This document shows positions 12,563 through 25,340 of a stretch of 64,000 nt of DNA, piece after piece. Source of the DNA: Bombus terrestris (taxonomy: Eukaryota; Arthropoda; Insecta; Hymenoptera; Apidae); assembly GCF_910591885.1 (NCBI RefSeq), contig NC_063276.1, positions 6,448,001 through 6,512,000 on the forward strand, written 5' to 3'. The stretch's first letter is position 1. Every line of letters begins with the position of its first letter. The notes beneath the pieces are model-generated. The model was not told where the DNA came from. It saw only the letters and a program-made list of their open reading frames with translations, and ran no database searches. The position numbers and the translations under genes are program-made.

Positions 12563-15500
12563 AGTCTCATTCTAGTATTGACAATACCTATTAACAGGAA
12601 TACTCCGCTTCCGCATCCAAATTGCGAAACTTTCGACGAATCGCTTTGTCTTCGTCCAGTAGCTCGTGATCAACGTGTACCTATATGGGGCAGCATGCAA
12701 TTTCGAAAACAATCATCAGATTTAGCATTGCTTTTCAACGATGCCGTATATTACATGCATTATTTTTTGCTCGATAATCGATGACGATAATTCAAGCACG
12801 CTGTTCTCCGAAATTTCGCTTCATTGAAAGCAATGTTGTCAATAACGAAAGTAATTAGAACTTCTCGCCCGCCGTGACGTTTCCTCTCGTTACATTTAAT
12901 ATTCCAATTTGCGAGGGGGGTAGGAGGTAGTTGATTGAAACAGTTCTCGAACTAGCCAATCAGGCATCGTTGAAGATTTTCTTTCGACGATCGATTAATC
13001 GATTCACCCTCATAGAATGATCGCGTACGGCGTCTTAATACGACCGCGGAAAACCAAATGTCCGAGAAATCGATTTCCCTGTTTAAAGAGCGCCGTGAAG
13101 TGAAATATTAACTTGCAATCCGAACTGTTTGACGAATGAAATTGTAATCCAACGATCGAAATTGCAAGAACTCAAATCTCGCTGTCTAAATTACTCCAAA
13201 CGAAAAGCGAATATGCTATCCTTTTTAAATATTCATGTATAATGACGATATTTCGTGTCGCGACAGTAATTTAGAGATTCATGGTATGTCGCATAAAATC
13301 TTTTCATTCACGAATGAATTGCCATTTTAGAAATAAATATTTCTACATGTACAAGTGTCGGAGAGTTTCCTTACAATTGTTCAAAGAATTAAAAATGTTA
13401 GCAACAGAAAGAACCAATGAAAGAAAAAGAACAGGAAATCTGATAGTACAATAAGTATAATAAATGTGTATAAAAATACTTTATACTAACTTGGCTTTAC
13501 GAAATGTTAACTTTCTCTTTGCGCAGTACCTCCATTAAGCTCGCAGATCAAAAAGCTGTCCTTTCCTTTAATAAATCGCGTGTTAAACCTCTGGATATAT
13601 CAGCGTATTCGAACAAGAAGAAGAAGAAAATTGTTGAAGAAAAGTAATTTCTTCGTGAAATCTCTCCGCGTAGAAACAGAATACATCGAATATATAAGTA
13701 GACGCGATCTATTCTTGACACAGTTCGTTAACTCGACACTCGTTAAGTCAGCCTGCATTCTAACGAAGTAATTACTCGAACCAGGTGCTATTTCTTGAGT
13801 GTTGGCTGCATCGTCTGCCACGGAGTGGCGTCATTAAAAACCGTAGACCGATTCCTCGTTATTTAGGGGCTTTAACGAGCGAAAATCGCGGCACGTTCGA
13901 CGTATCGAGTTCGATATAGACGACGGGAAATATTCCGCGACCGGAAGTGTTACGTGTTGAGAAACGCGTCATCGATATAAGTGGAATCGTGATCCACTTT
14001 GACGCGACAATTATCAGCGGTGGGGACGCGCGGAAGAGTTGCTGGAATGCACGTTCTCGTTCCAGTATTTCTCTATTTTCTTCCTTTTTAATTCCATACG
14101 TCATAAAACACGACTCGCCGAGCTGCATGAATTTTCGTAACTGGGAACTATGGGAACTGCGAACTAGGAAAAGTTAAGCTCGCTCGAACAAACTTCCAAG
14201 AGGCCGTAAACGCCAACGACAGACATGATACGGTTGTAACACCGTCAAAGAATTTTCCAGATATTCCCTTACGCCGGGTCATCCGGCGAACTTACATAGA
14301 ATTCGAATTTCAAATCGATGAGTCGTACACAGACCTGATCTGGCGTCTCATGAATTTATGCAACCGCTACCTCATAAAACCGAGTTTCTTGGAAACAGAG
14401 AAATTTCACTTTTTGACAAGTAAGTCGGCTCTGGTTTCGTATCGTGTAAATGGTCCTTAGATTCCTCGGCTTTCTCATGGATTTTCGAATAAACTATTCA
14501 TGTATGTTTAAGAGCGTCCATGAAATACGTGAGTGACTTAAAATCAATGGTTACTGATGTAGTGGTAAAGAAGTACGCTGGAAGTACAACAAGTAGTAGC
14601 TACCCAGTGGAGCAAAAGTTTTATCGAGGAAAATGGACGATCCGTGGGCGCGACCATGCAGTATGCAAAGCACCGTTGATCGAGTTACTATATGTAACTT
14701 TGTTCTTCCTTAGTAAGTCATTATTCGGTTATAACACATGATACGTCCATTGAAAGCTTCAGTTTCTTTGTCTACATTTAGCAAGAAGTATGTCATTTAT
14801 TTGTACAATGATTCGTATGAAATTGACTGTGAATTTATGCTCTTTTGCTTGAAATAAAGTTCCAAGTTTTTCAATGCTATCTGTACAATAGAACAATGAA
14901 CACTCATGAAAGTCGAGTCGTCTTCCCTTTATGATATTACATTCAACTATTCTACGGCTAAAGACGTATATTATATTATAATATATATTGTTTTTGAAGA
15001 GAGATGTACCAGTAAACACAATCTATCGCTGGTCTTTCAAATTTTTATAAAATGATAATCTTATAAAATCCAAAACAACGATATTTTTCGAAAATAGAAT
15101 TGGTATACGTCGAATCTACATGGTGAAGGTGTATCGACTTTGATTCAACTCCTGAACTTACTTCGATGAATGATAGAAGCATAATTATTTTAATCACAAG
15201 AAGCAAACGATTTGTAAGTTACAGTTTTTTATCTTGGAATAATTTTTCTTCGCTATTCGTGTTTCATACAGCGTTTTAATCTCTTCTTTGTTTCTCGATC
15301 CACATCCTTCGATTTTCAACATATGAATTCTTCTTTTCAAAATCGCTCGGTCGTCCCTCGTGAATACGTCAAGCATCTAGAGTGCGCAGTTGTAGGGAAG
15401 ATTTCCCTTCCATCGCGGTGTTCCGATTTCCATCAGAGCTATCGACATCGGTGCGACGCCACTTTGCAGCACCATGAATAATAGACGCAGAACTATTCTC

Positions 15501-15698
15501 GCGCGTGACTGTAAAAATAAAAGAAGAAGCGAGACGAAAAGATCCGACGTTGTGTCTTCGATGAGGCGTCTGAGAAATCTCGGTGAATTTCTGGAAATAC
15601 GTGTCGTTCTCACTTTTTTTTTCTCCTTTTCTCTTCGTTTCTTTTGTTCGCGAGAAGACACGCAATTCGAGTCACGACATCGTGAATCGTTTGCAAAG
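12563..15698. other. No gene recognised
   Basis: Unstructured mixed sequence. Donor-like GTAAGT words near 14420 and 14711 have poor exon contexts. The 15377-15883 minus frame owes its length to the poly(A) run read as phenylalanines. Confidence 0.6.
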
Positions 15699-15719
15699 AA
15701 AAAAAAAAAAAAAAAAAAA
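15699..15719 (+). repeat. Poly(A) run of 21
   Basis: 21 uninterrupted A, then TAAAAAGATCG and a second AAAGATCG. It could be the tail of an old retroposed sequence, but no AATAAA just upstream and no flanking duplication were seen. Overlapping open frames here are driven by the run. Confidence 0.9.
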
Positions 15720-17725
15720 TAAAAAGATCGTAAAGAAAAGATCGAGGAGGTTAACGCACTCGAACGACGATTGGGAGTAGAGTCCTGGCAATGGATTGCC
15801 TGCAGGATTTCTGGTTGGACTGTTGGCTGGGGCGTGATAGCGTGGCACGGAAATGGGGAAACTTTTAAGGCGTCTCGAAACACAAAGTGCTACTTGAATT
15901 CCGTGCGGCTTACGCAGCAGGTGAACGCGCTCTTTCCAGCCGCCATTTCGATTGGTAATCCCTCGATCGAACTGCATGAAACTCAAACGAAATGGCTGAC
16001 TGAAGAAATGGTGCGTCAGGTGCTTCATCGAGACGGCCGAGTTAAATTTTTTTCGGATAGAATACAGATGAAACGAGATAGAATTCTTTTTCTTTTCGCA
16101 TCGTGAAGAGATATTTCTATTTGGAGGTACCTTTTGATCTTTTAAGATGAAAATTAGTGGCTAAGTGGCATACCAATGAGCTTAGAATTTTTTTTATGGA
16201 CGAAGGGAAATAGGAGGAATATCAATTTTAACGAATCTTGAGTTTAACAGTTTTTCGTATGCTCCTTTGTATTCTTCGTTAGTGACTATGTCGCATAAAT
16301 TTGAGTAAAAATTTTCTGAATTTTGTAGTGCTTATAAGAAATTAAGATGTACTTAACACCATAAAAGTTGAAAATGATGCAGTATAAAATGACAAATCAA
16401 ATGTTTTATTTTGATATATAGTATCTATGAGACAATACGAAGTTGTGACATCATACATTGAAAAATAAATTTTCCTTTTCTGAGAAATGCTGAAACTTAA
16501 CGTTCCCCCTTTTTCCGTGGGTCGTTCATATGTTTCGCTATTCTTTAGGAGTATGCAGTACGAGTTTCATGCAATTATCGTTATTATTACGTAAGTCGTT
16601 ACACGTTTCCTGTTATCTTCGTTGATTCACATTTTTGTATTCGTAACTATGCATAAGTTACCTAAAAAAAGATTTTTACGAAAATAGGCCATACGTAGTA
16701 ACTTCGTCTTCTTTAATTCATTTGTTCTACTCGAGCTACAGGTACCTACCTACCACGAAGTTTCTTCGTTGGTTATCGATACACGAGCTGTTTGGCCTCG
16801 GTGATCTTGTTAATCCGCCAAACATCGTTGTCCCGATTTTTGCAAAGCAAATGTATCGGTAGAAATTTCCGCAGCGTATTTATCGAAGTCACGACGCAAC
16901 CGTAAGTATCAATATATGAATAATGGAAGCCGAATGATCCATATTGAGATGCATGAATAATGGAGAGGAATATAACTCGATTAAAAATTTAAAGCCGCGA
17001 ATCGGGGGCGAGAAGTTTGGATAACGAGTGGTAAACGAAGGAATACACGGCGAGAAAAATGCCGATCAATAATTAACGAGCACTCTTTCGAAGGCTCTTA
17101 ACGTACATTCACATCTTTCTAGTGCCCTCGTACGTCTCGATGACACCAAACAAATGTAGACACAGCTTAGATATCTGCGTACTCTAGATCGAATCATGTT
17201 CTTGTTGAAGACAATCTTGAACGAGTATGATAAAATAATAAAAATCATCAGTCGTTATTCTGATAACTACACTCGCTATCGGAAATATTATCTTTGAAAA
17301 CAACTCTCGCTACTTTCGGTTTCGAGTCTCTCGGAAGCTAATAAACTGCTTAACTTCAATTTTTATTCATTTCCTAGTTCTATAACATAAGCGTTGCAAG
17401 GAGATGACATAAATAATAGCAGATTCCAAGATCAATCTAACAAATACTATTTGCATCATCAACACTTCCTTCTACTCTTTAGTTTACAAAGACGATCAAT
17501 GTGGCTTCTGAATTGCTTAAACCATCTAATTGGGGTCAGTGACAAATTTAGATTTAAATATAAACAAAGAATAAAAGAGTTTTTCTAGACTCTTTAAGAA
17601 GAATAGGCGAGTCTCCACGGTATGAAACGGTTGTGTGACAAATAGGAAGCCGGTGAAAGCCACCGACGAGTTGTTGGCGATTGGACGAAAATGTACTCTA
17701 AATATATCGATGCTACGGCTGACTG
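15720..17725. other. No gene recognised
   Basis: CpG-moderate until 16100, then AT-rich. The frame at 15771-16106 has no recognised similarity. Confidence 0.6.
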
Positions 17726-17808
17726 AAAGGAAAAGGAGAGAAAGAGAAAGAGATAAAAACAGAAAGAGAAAGAGATAGAGAGAGAGAGAGAGAGAGAGGA
17801 GGAGGAGG
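17726..17808 (+). repeat. Compound (AG)n/(GGA)n microsatellite
   Basis: GA-rich lead-in (AAAGAGAAAGAGA type), eleven AG units (17777-17798), then GAGGAGGAGGAG. It is a potential GAGA-factor target by sequence only. Confidence 0.9.
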
Positions 17809-20800
17809 CTCTCGTAGCGGCGGAAAAGTTTTCACGAGCTAGCCGTTTCACTACCTTTCACCTAGGTACAAGCAAAAGCACGAGCACGAAGACATTATTA
17901 CACGCGTATTTTAACGAACATGTACTGCACCGGTGTACAGAGTGTGGCCAACTCATTGGCGGTGAATTCAGTCCGCGAGAGAGGGAATCAAAGGCCTCCC
18001 ACTTGCGAGCTTCTCTTGTCCTCCCTGTTCTCTTATTTTGCCTCTTCGCTGGTTGCCCTCCGCCCATTCCGTCTGTAACATCGCCAAGTGATCCTCGCCA
18101 ACTCACTCAAGCTTGTAACGCGTGATTTGTTACCGGTACTTTTTCGCCTCGACCTGTTTTCCAGTTATGCGCATTTAAATCGGCGCGGACAAGTTTCAAG
18201 CGACGCGTAGAATTTGATAACGAGCGTCTGATCGGGGAAAAGATTGTAACTTTGACTATTTTCTATCACCTAATTCTTTTTCCGGTTTTTAAATTTCTAA
18301 ATCATTAAGGATCCTTGCAAACATTATCGAAATAGAGTAATAGGTAGAGAGAAGTCACCAATGATCTTCGTCTAAAGATTTCTGCTTTGAATTTGATGAC
18401 GTTTCCGAGAATATGCACGGGTTGATTTTCATATAAAGACGATTCTATATGAAAAAATAACTACAGTAGGTCAAATATTTTAGCGCCAAACGATGTTAAT
18501 CTGCATAGTGTCAAATGACATTTTGGCAGTTAGTCGTTCGAAACACTGTGCGACACGTTGCTACAATTGCGATTGTGGAATTCATCGATTCCAGCCGCTT
18601 CCAGCCAGATCGTTTCTCTCTCGTATGTCGGGAATCCATCGATCGGAACGAAATTCGCGCGAATCTAGACATCAAAGGAAATTCGGAAGAGATATAGAAA
18701 TAGAAAGTTTTATTCGATCGTATGCTGAAACGCTGGATAGATGGAATTTCGGGGTCGTTTTGTTTGAGCGCCGCTTTTCGAGCCACTCGGTTTCCACCGT
18801 TTCCGACAAATTTTTTACCCTATCCTCTCTTTCCGGCTGTTTTCTTTTTTTTTCTCTACCTCTCGCCGTTCGAACAATACGAACGAAATTGTTAATAGGT
18901 TCGGTGGCCGTCGGTTAAACCTGAATCGAACGTCACTGGCAATTTCGCGGCTCCGTGCTGTTATCCGACGAATTCGATTTCAAACGATTCACGACCGACA
19001 ATGTTTCGAAAAACCTACTTTCGATTTTTTTCGCCATTTTCTTCTATTTTTGTAGTTCGGAAACCATGCGTTTCCAATCAAATTCTGGCGTCCCCTGCCA
19101 GTGGCCTAGCGTTCTGTCGTTCCTTCCTATCCTGAAGAGTCGCCAGGTCTATAGTCGTAGTTTATGTTTCTGACAGACCGAGTGTTGATGTTTCTCCAAA
19201 CTTTATATTCTTTCAGTATTGCGACTCGTAATTGATAGTGACAACTATATAAATAGAAAAGTAAAAGAGTAAATATTAAAAATCTACTACCTTGTAAATT
19301 TAGTTCTACATTACGTGTTTCAATTTATGTAACATGCATGTAATATTAAACGAATCGTGTACTCACTTGCGTAACATTAAAAATGTCAAAACCAGAAATA
19401 AACGCGTACGAGCTTGGCAATCGTAAAAAAGGAAACAATTACTTATAGATGTTTCGTCAAGTAAGTATTTTTGGCGTGAAAGATGACTAAATAAATTCCT
19501 AAATGATACCTCAATATGTATTGAGAATACACACGTTCTCCTTCATGATGCAGACGTCGTATCACTTCGTATACGTCTTCCGTACGAGAGAACGTGGAAC
19601 AATTTCCTTCTCGCGTGTATTCCAAGTTCAATTTCTATCCTGTTCGACTTCACGCTTGACATGGAACTCGTAACAGAGGCTGTATATTTTGTACTTGGAT
19701 GCGTGTGCTTTCACAAGAAAGTTTCGATGAGTATAGATACAGAACGTTAGAATTCCTACGATTATGACGAAGTCTTTAAAAACAGTAGAGTATACTAAGA
19801 AGCTCTGCAAAGTAAAGAAACACATCATTGATCTTCTTCTCATAATATTGCGCTAAATCAAGACGAAAAATGTTCACAGGTATTCAAAGGTAAAAAAGAA
19901 ACCTTCATTATTTCCTTGCTCCATACTTAGGCAGATCATCTTCGGCGAGTCTGTAGACCAAAAAACGTCTACGTGTTCCAGGAGATGCACCCTAAGGGTA
20001 AAATTATGCGACGTGTAGTGATTCTGATTGGCAAAGAAAATGTGTGCGATCCGAGTTGCGAGTGATTCGAATTTACATCAGAGTGACTAGAAAATAAACG
20101 TCGGTGATACCGAAACGCGGCTGCAAAAGATTGAACCCTGACGAGAAATAAAAAGCATATAGTAGGTGAGCAGGGGTTGAATCGCGGTATGTGTGCTTTT
20201 TACACACGTAAATAGCGGCCTGTGCTTGAGTCGCGCTTCATCTCTGGCGACCGGCGTGCATTGTTTTGCAGGCAGAGAAAAATGGTTTATGCTCGACGGT
20301 AAAATGCCGCCACGCTTGCCCCTCGTTGAACGACACACTTTTTCGCCTGAATTATGCACGTCCGCGCGGCAGACACGGCGACGAAATCCGACACCCTTTT
20401 ACAAGGATCGAATGCACGCGATATAAAATCGTTTCGTGCGAGACCATTCTCGCGGCTCGCATCATTTGCACCGCGCGTCAAAGTTACGATCAAATAGATC
20501 GCTTGTTCCTCTATTTACATCTCTTATCGTCACAGATCTAGATACATGTAAAAATATACACGAGCTTGATTTATTCTTGGAAAAAACTTAGTCGACGACA
20601 CTGCGAACGGGAATTTAATTTATTAAATGATAATACGTTTTGGTATTCGGAAGCGAAATTCATAATATAACGGAATCATTAAATGGAAATTAACTGGTTC
20701 CACGAGAATAACTTTTGTCACCAGATCCACGAGTTCATCGTTTAATTAAATCATAGTTCTTCCATTGTATAGGTATGAATACATTCATAGCAGTCATGTA

Positions 20801-23800
20801 ATAAATGATATATTGCAATTATAATATAACGAATGTTTTCCTAAAAATGATTGAAATCCGTCAATAAGAAATTAAAAACGCTAGGATATATCCTCTTACT
20901 TTTCTTTCACTTCTCTGTAAAAAGACAAACCTAAACAGGGACTGTATCTATTACTATCTTTGAACATGATGCATCCTTCTTGGATTATGATCAAGATTGT
21001 GAAACGGTAACAATGTCCATGAGAGAGAGTAAATATTTTTGAACGACAAATAAGTCGCATAAACGATATTTTCGTTTGACGCGTTATTTATAGCTGGCGG
21101 CTCAATCTTGCAAGAGATTATTCGGCCAGATGCAACTTGCAAACGGTGGGATTGAATTTTCAGTTCCATTTTCATTAATACAGGAAAACCTGCGCTAGAA
21201 ACGAAACTGTATTCTGCTGAAATTCCACCAGATGAACGGTTACTCGGTAATTCTCAGGAGAGAAGATTGTCGAGCGTTTACGCAATGAAAATTCTTGGAG
21301 TAATTGGCTTGTGTACTTGGCTTCGGGAGAACGTAATTCCCACGATTGTACTATCTCCTCGGAGACAGAAACGCGACTTACAATTTTGACGCGCTTTCAG
21401 CCTCATAATTCATGAAAAACTGACACCGTATATCAGTGTTATGTAAAAGATATCGTTGCGGCGCTAGTGGTAACTTTTCATCGTTTAAAGATCGTTTCTC
21501 GTCGTTGGCCGCGATCCAGATTGCTCCTTAAGCGAGACGTTTCTTACGACGAAACTGCCCATCGAGACCAAAGTGGCCTCTTGATTTTGCGTGAAATGTT
21601 TGCCCAACTCGATCGACCGTGTCGTCCCACATGTAGCCATTGTTTGAGCAATCAACGCATCCTGTAACACTAGAAGTAGATTAGAGTAGAAGCATCTCCC
21701 ACAGTCTCATTGGCATAGAACACGTTAACTTTCCAGTGAAATTTTGTACCATTTTATCTCAATAAACACGACATCTCATAGTGTCTTATAAATAGACAGC
21801 TGACTATAAATGGGTAGCTTAGAACATATGGATGAATGATGTGGTTGAAAGATATAGTTTCAAATAACTTTGCTCTTTGCAAAATTAATACCAGAATCGC
21901 GATGCCAGCGTATTAAATGAGTATCCTGATTCAAAGTAACGTTATAAGGGAATTAAACGTAATTAAATCGAAAGTCTTTCAAACGATTACGTGAAAGTCG
22001 TAAACACGGCATTAGATCTCGTTATATCCTTTTCACGTCGTGTACTTCGAGTAAAACGCTTTAGCTAGTGTCTCTGGGGCTAATGAACATCGAAACCATT
22101 TTCTTTAAACGAAGCAATCATTACATCCCATAAGAACCCTTTGGTTTCATTCAAGAATCACCGTGAGATTCCCCGATGAGCCATTGGAAAGTGTTCGTGT
22201 AACATAAAGACGATGATGTCGCTTTTCGTTCCCTGATCCGGAAAAGCGTGGCGTCGGGACGCTCGATCAGAAACCCGATCGCGCGTGTCGACGGGCGTTT
22301 GTCAACTCGCGGAAGCGTCCCGATTTGCGCTCTCCCGTCGGTTTAAAGCGGACCTAGTGACAGGACCATCATCGACGCGGTTCGCTTTACAAAGATAGAT
22401 CGAGAACGCCATAGCTAACCGAGGGGATGATCGACGATCGGAATGATGTCCCTGTATATCCTCGACCAAGTTTCTCTGACGTATATCGCGCGTAGAGTCC
22501 ACCAGGGGAAAACGAGATCAAGCGGAGAAACGGGGACGAGAATCCTGATTCTGTATGACGGATGCTCGCCTTAAACGGGACAACGATTCGCGTATCACTC
22601 TTTTCGCGCGAATAATGGTTGTCTCGATACGTCCAACAACGGTTGACGAATGTTCGATCAAGTCTCTCGGCGGAAACAAAGCATTGAAGGGGTCTGTTCG
22701 AGCGACCCTCCGGGTTAACTCGATGCTTTACTAGATACCGTTCTTTGTGAGAGGAACGAACGCGTAGTCGCCGCTGATTGCGTCATTGTTTTCCACGACT
22801 AGCTACGGAGTTATCGAAATCGTCGCTATTTTTTGGCCATCGGCGCCCTTTTGTCCACGAATCGGACAATTCTTTCCCAAACTTTTCTAGCGAACGCTGA
22901 AAAAACTACAGGTGTTTGACGATATCTAGGATTTTACGCACTTTGTCAACGCCATCGGCGGAATTTTGTGTTGAAGCTTTTAACTACCCCTTGTCGCGTG
23001 ACTCGTAATCTTTCGAATGCCTCGTTGCTTTACACGTATTGTACTTCGCACGATTTTCATCGAAGTCGAGAGATAGAATCAAGATCCATAGTACGTACAA
23101 CATTTTTAATTATATATTAATTATATATTAATATTTGTTCAATAGATTCGCGTAAGACACGAGGATTAAACTGAGACTATTTTCCGATACTTCGAACACG
23201 AAACTGTGTGCAACCGTGCGTCGTTCGATCAATGGGAGACTTGATCGGATCTGTTCGTTACCCTCTAGGAAGTTAATTGGAATTCTTGCAATGCGAGAGA
23301 GTGACAATTTCTTGGTGGTGTTCACGAAAGCCAAATCGTCGTCGTTTCGTCCGAATTCACTTCAGCAATTCAGCGGGTTCAACTCTTTAAGTGGTCACCA
23401 AGCTGTTTAAAGAGCTTGCCAATTTCCGGCCGGTTGTACCTCAACGTGCGACCGCGGAAGTTATCGCGTTACACAGCCGGAACAAAGAGCTTCGAAGTAA
23501 ACCGTTGAACAAGTTTAACTAACTAACCGCGTCGGTACAGTCGAATAAAATACCTCTTATCTAGGTGTATGACTTTAATCGGACATATCTTCTACGGAAC
23601 TTTTTATTTTTTAACACCGCACTCTGCCATAACTCGATTATTTTATCGTAGTCGATTTAGGCACACAAACCTAATTAGCTATATTTTCTACATACTTTCT
23701 GATTATAAAAACTATGTGTGGAAATATTCTTGATTTTTAATGAGGCGATTTTATATCGGATTCTACATTTCATTTTTATGGTATCAATTTTCTGTAATCG

Positions 23801-24699
23801 TGTAAGCGTACTATCATTCATATACATTGATATCACGTAATTAAACATAATGAATACAGCGGTATGCAGTTACTTGTCTCAGCGATTGTATATGGCTTTT
23901 AATTATGCAGGATAACATACGAAGCACAGAGGTAAATTTATTCGGTTTTCTTCTGGGGTACCGTTTATGTTGATTTTTAGATGCGATGCTTTATCTTACT
24001 CTCGAGGATTGTTAATAATTCTTCCTTGTATCCCGATGAAACGCGAAAATTACGAAATTAACGCGTGATCCTTAGGGATGGAGGTTGTTCCAGCTAAGAG
24101 ATTCACTTTCAAGTTCTTTGAAAATCTAGTTTCATGCAACATTCAACTCGCCCCGTCTCATTTTGTATGCCTTTTAGCAAATTTCCACGAGAATTCCAGG
24201 CACAAGATGATCAGATTTCATGTTTCATCGGATTTGCTGCAACTTTCTTTCCAGTGTAAGATTTACCTTCGATATCTGAAACTTCCTCCGCCCCTCTCTC
24301 CTTCTTTCTTTAGTTTCGAATTTTCTTTCCTTAGAAAAACCATCAGCGACACGCGCCCGCTTCCTCCGTAGAAAACGAATCCAAGAAAATTCGCTACCGT
24401 TGCAAACTCATAGCCAAAGGGAAAATCTCTCTCGCGATATTCGCTGAGACTTTCATTTTTTACACTCTGCGTTGATATTATATTTTGCCTTTTGAAATTT
24501 GGTTTTTTTCATTCCTGTGAACTATAAAGTACACGAAAGTCGCGGAACTCATTTCAATATTTCAACGAAAAGATCCGAAATGATAAAATTTACCACAGAC
24601 TCTATGTCCGTGGTATCTAGCAGTGGAAATCGACAGAGCCGATTTGACAGACTACAGGGAAATTTCGTTATCGACTAAAAGTGTCATATTTATAAATCA
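17809..24699. other. No gene recognised; CpG-rich 22.2-22.8 kb
   Basis: A long stretch without repeats of note. 22230-22800 is CpG-rich with short local palindromes. 23100-23135 holds a tandem AATTATATATT pair. Open frames (e.g. 18493-18918) lack domains. Confidence 0.6.
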
Positions 24700-25340
24700 G
24701 GACAGATAGTGACAAAGAAAAGAAAATAGAAATAGGATACACCGAGATTAAATTTAGGTCTTTGACCACGGGAAAGATTCAAATTGTATAATAACTGAAT
24801 GTCCAACAGAACATTAGCGGGACCACAAATTTTAATTTTCGAAATCAAAAGCACGGAATGAAAAACTAACGTGATAAAGGATTATATTTGTACTATATCC
24901 GGGAGGGTGGAAAAATTAAAAGAAATTAAACCGTGTGGAAAGCAGAATAAAATAAAAATTGAGTATATTAAAACCACGAAAGTACGACGAAATGCAACGC
25001 AACATAGTATTACAGAACGAAATTATAACGCAATGCGATACCAGACAACGAAATACAGCGCTATGAAATACGATACAACTTGGACGTGCATTTTCTCTGC
25101 AATATCCTAATATCCGTGTATTCTTTCTCTCCTTCTCTATTCTACCATCTCTTTCATCTTAATGATATTTAAGCATTTTACCTTCAGTCTATTCTGACAC
25201 ATTTTCAAAAGATATTCGGTCACCCCAAAATTTCGGTAATCATCCTTTCTTCTTATCTTAATCTCAAACACTCGTTCCATCCATCCGCACCTCTATCGCT
25301 TAAAATTTAATCACACCATAACGCAAACAATTGTCAAAAA
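24700..25340. other. Strand-composition switch at about 25095
   Basis: From about 24700 the + strand is A/G-rich and C-poor, including imperfect ACGAAAT/CAACG-like iterations at 24975-25080. From about 25100 to 25330 it is C/T-rich with only about 6 % G. The change takes place within a few tens of bases. No inverted copies were seen across the switch. Confidence 0.5.

Noticed and set aside
15377..15883. 168-codon minus frame
   Set aside because: Its continuity depends on the poly(A) run read as polyphenylalanine.
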